Translations under genes and position numbers: made by a program | Notes under the pieces: generated by a model | Told to the model about the DNA's origin: nothing | Databases searched by the model: none | What the model saw: the letters and a program-made list of their open reading frames with translations, nothing else | From: Opitutaceae bacterium | GTDB taxonomy: Bacteria; Verrucomicrobiota; Verrucomicrobiia; Opitutales; Opitutaceae | Reading direction: 5' to 3' | DNA length: 7,625 nt | Assembly (NCBI GenBank): GCA_005786775.1 | Contig: SYDD01000220.1 | Location: 1 to 7,625 of the forward strand | Part shown: one piece after another, positions 6,960 to 7,625 of the stretch | How positions within the stretch are numbered: the first letter of the stretch is position 1 | Layout of the letters: every line of letters begins with the position of its first letter

Positions 6960-6978
6960 CAACTGCATGAGTCCGGCT
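6960..6978 (-). repeat. Right terminal inverted repeat (19 bp), touching the glycyl-tRNA synthetase stop codon
   Basis: This is the reverse complement of 6814-6832 with no mismatch. Its last base, 6978, is also the final base of the synthetase TGA stop read on the minus strand. Confidence 0.9.
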
Positions 6979-7625
6979 CAGTACACCTGCTCGGCGAGCA
7001 GCTGGAAGAGCTCCGCCTCGGTGATGCGCCGCTGCTGCATCGAGTCGCGCTCGCGCAGCGTGAAGGTGCCGTCCTTCTCGATCGTCTCGAAGTCGATGGT
7101 CACGCACCAGGGCGTGCCGATCTCGTCCTGCCGGCGGTAGCGGCGGCCGATGGCGCCTCCCTCGTCGTAGAACACCGCGTAGTTGCGCTTGAGCTTCGCG
7201 TGCAGCTCGCGGGCGCGGGCGACGAGCGCTTCCTTGTTCTTGAGCAGGGGCAGCACGGCGACCTTGACCGGCGCGATGCGGGGCGAGAGCCGGAGGACGG
7301 TGCGCTTCTCGACGTTGCCCTTGTCGTCGGTCACGTCCTCCTCCGCGTAGCCGGCGCAGAGGACGGCGAGCAGAATGCGGTCGACGCCCACGGCGGGCTC
7401 GATGACGTGCGGGACGACCTTCTGCTTGGAGGCCTCGTCGAAGTAGACCTGCGGGACGCCGCTGTGCTGCTGGTGCTGCTTGAGGTCGTAGTCGCTGCGG
7501 GCGGCGATGCCCCAGAGTTCCTGCACCCCGAACGGGTAGCGGAACATGATGTCGACCGTGCGGCGGGAGTAGAACGCGAGCTTCTCCTTCGGGTGCTCGT
7601 GGAGCGAGAGGTGGGTGGCGGGGAG
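6978..7625 (-). CDS. glyQS: Glycyl-tRNA synthetase (alpha2, class II), C-terminal part; 5' end outside window
   Basis: The enzyme charges tRNA-Gly with glycine in the cytoplasm. The frame runs without a stop from the window edge (base 7625) to TGA at 6980-6978, giving 215 residues. The methionine at 7547 is internal, because the upstream residues (HEHPKEKLAFYSRRTVDI) continue the family alignment. Recognised segments are PFGVQELWGIAARSDYDL (31-48, the glycine-site ELxGIAxRxDYDL region), and PHVIEPAVGVDRILLAVL (72-89, class II motif 3 with Arg83). The anticodon-binding domain runs from about residue 115 (APVKVAVLPL), with IGRRYRRQDEIGTPWC as its hallmark. This is the single-chain homodimeric type found in Thermus, not the alpha2beta2 GlyQ/GlyS type. 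The missing N-terminus should hold motifs 1 and 2. It converges with the giant gene, and its stop codon abuts the inverted-repeat element. Confidence 0.97.
   Translation of the reverse strand, partial: LPATHLSLHEHPKEKLAFYSRRTVDIMFRYPFGVQELWGIAARSDYDLKQHQQHSGVPQVYFDEASKQKVVPHVIEPAVGVDRILLAVLCAGYAEEDVTDDKGNVEKRTVLRLSPRIAPVKVAVLPLLKNKEALVARARELHAKLKRNYAVFYDEGGAIGRRYRRQDEIGTPWCVTIDFETIEKDGTFTLRERDSMQQRRITEAELFQLLAEQVY

Larger units (their letters stand above)
6814..6978. mobile_element. MITE-like non-coding element bounded by perfect 19-bp inverted repeats
   Basis: The ends are perfect inverted copies: AGCCGGACTCATGCAGTTG at 6814-6832 and its reverse complement at 6960-6978. If the outermost A/T pair belongs to the target, the element is 163 bp (6815-6977) with 18-bp inverted repeats. 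It is then flanked by a TCA direct repeat (6812-6814 and 6978-6980), a candidate 3-bp target duplication. The right TCA is the complement of the glycyl-tRNA synthetase TGA stop codon, so insertion would have left that gene intact. G+C falls to about 62% over 6831-6960 (hand count) against about 80% over 6741-6810. There is no open frame long enough to be a transposase. Two internal hairpins are present. Alternatives are a structured RNA or bidirectional 3'-end structure between convergent genes, or an invertible segment. The parent transposon family is unknown. Confidence 0.6.

Noticed and set aside
6814..6978. Integron attC site or retron RNA
   Set aside because: The arms lack the RYYYAAC/GTTRRRY core sites at the ends, and no integrase or reverse transcriptase is present in the window.

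Overview
The window comes from a very GC-rich bacterial chromosome, with most stretches around 70-80% G+C by eye. The giant secreted protein built from delta-60 repeats, ending in two copies of a module I associate with large secreted proteins of Opitutaceae, points to Verrucomicrobiota (Opitutus/Lacunisphaera-like). This assignment rests on recognised protein style, not on a search.

Layout: (1) 1-201, +, the C-terminal half of an FKBP-type peptidyl-prolyl isomerase cut by the window edge. (2) 235-750, -, a complete exported peroxiredoxin of the PrxQ/BCP type, convergent with the FKBP gene. (3) 751-931, a 181-base divergent intergenic region. (4) 932-6739, +, one 1935-residue gene filling three quarters of the window. 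It has a signal peptide, about 28 delta-60 repeat units (about residues 48-1512), a Fn3-like segment, and two tandem copies of a ~130-residue C-terminal module. (5) 6740-6977, no gene, but two strong structures: a 13-bp GC hairpin just after the giant gene, and a 163-165 bp sequence bounded by perfect 19-bp terminal inverted repeats. (6) 6978-7625, -, the C-terminal part of an alpha2-type glycyl-tRNA synthetase.

The genes do not form an operon or a recognisable system. Glycyl-tRNA synthetase is a translation housekeeping gene. The FKBP and the peroxiredoxin are generic folding and peroxide-defence enzymes. The giant protein is probably an exported surface or extracellular beta-propeller-like scaffold of unknown partner.

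The two observations most worth following are the MITE-like element and the internal architecture of the giant protein. The element's ends are flanked by a TCA direct repeat, and the right copy is the synthetase stop codon. In the giant protein, long and short repeats occur in blocks, with one hybrid unit and an N-terminal half-unit.
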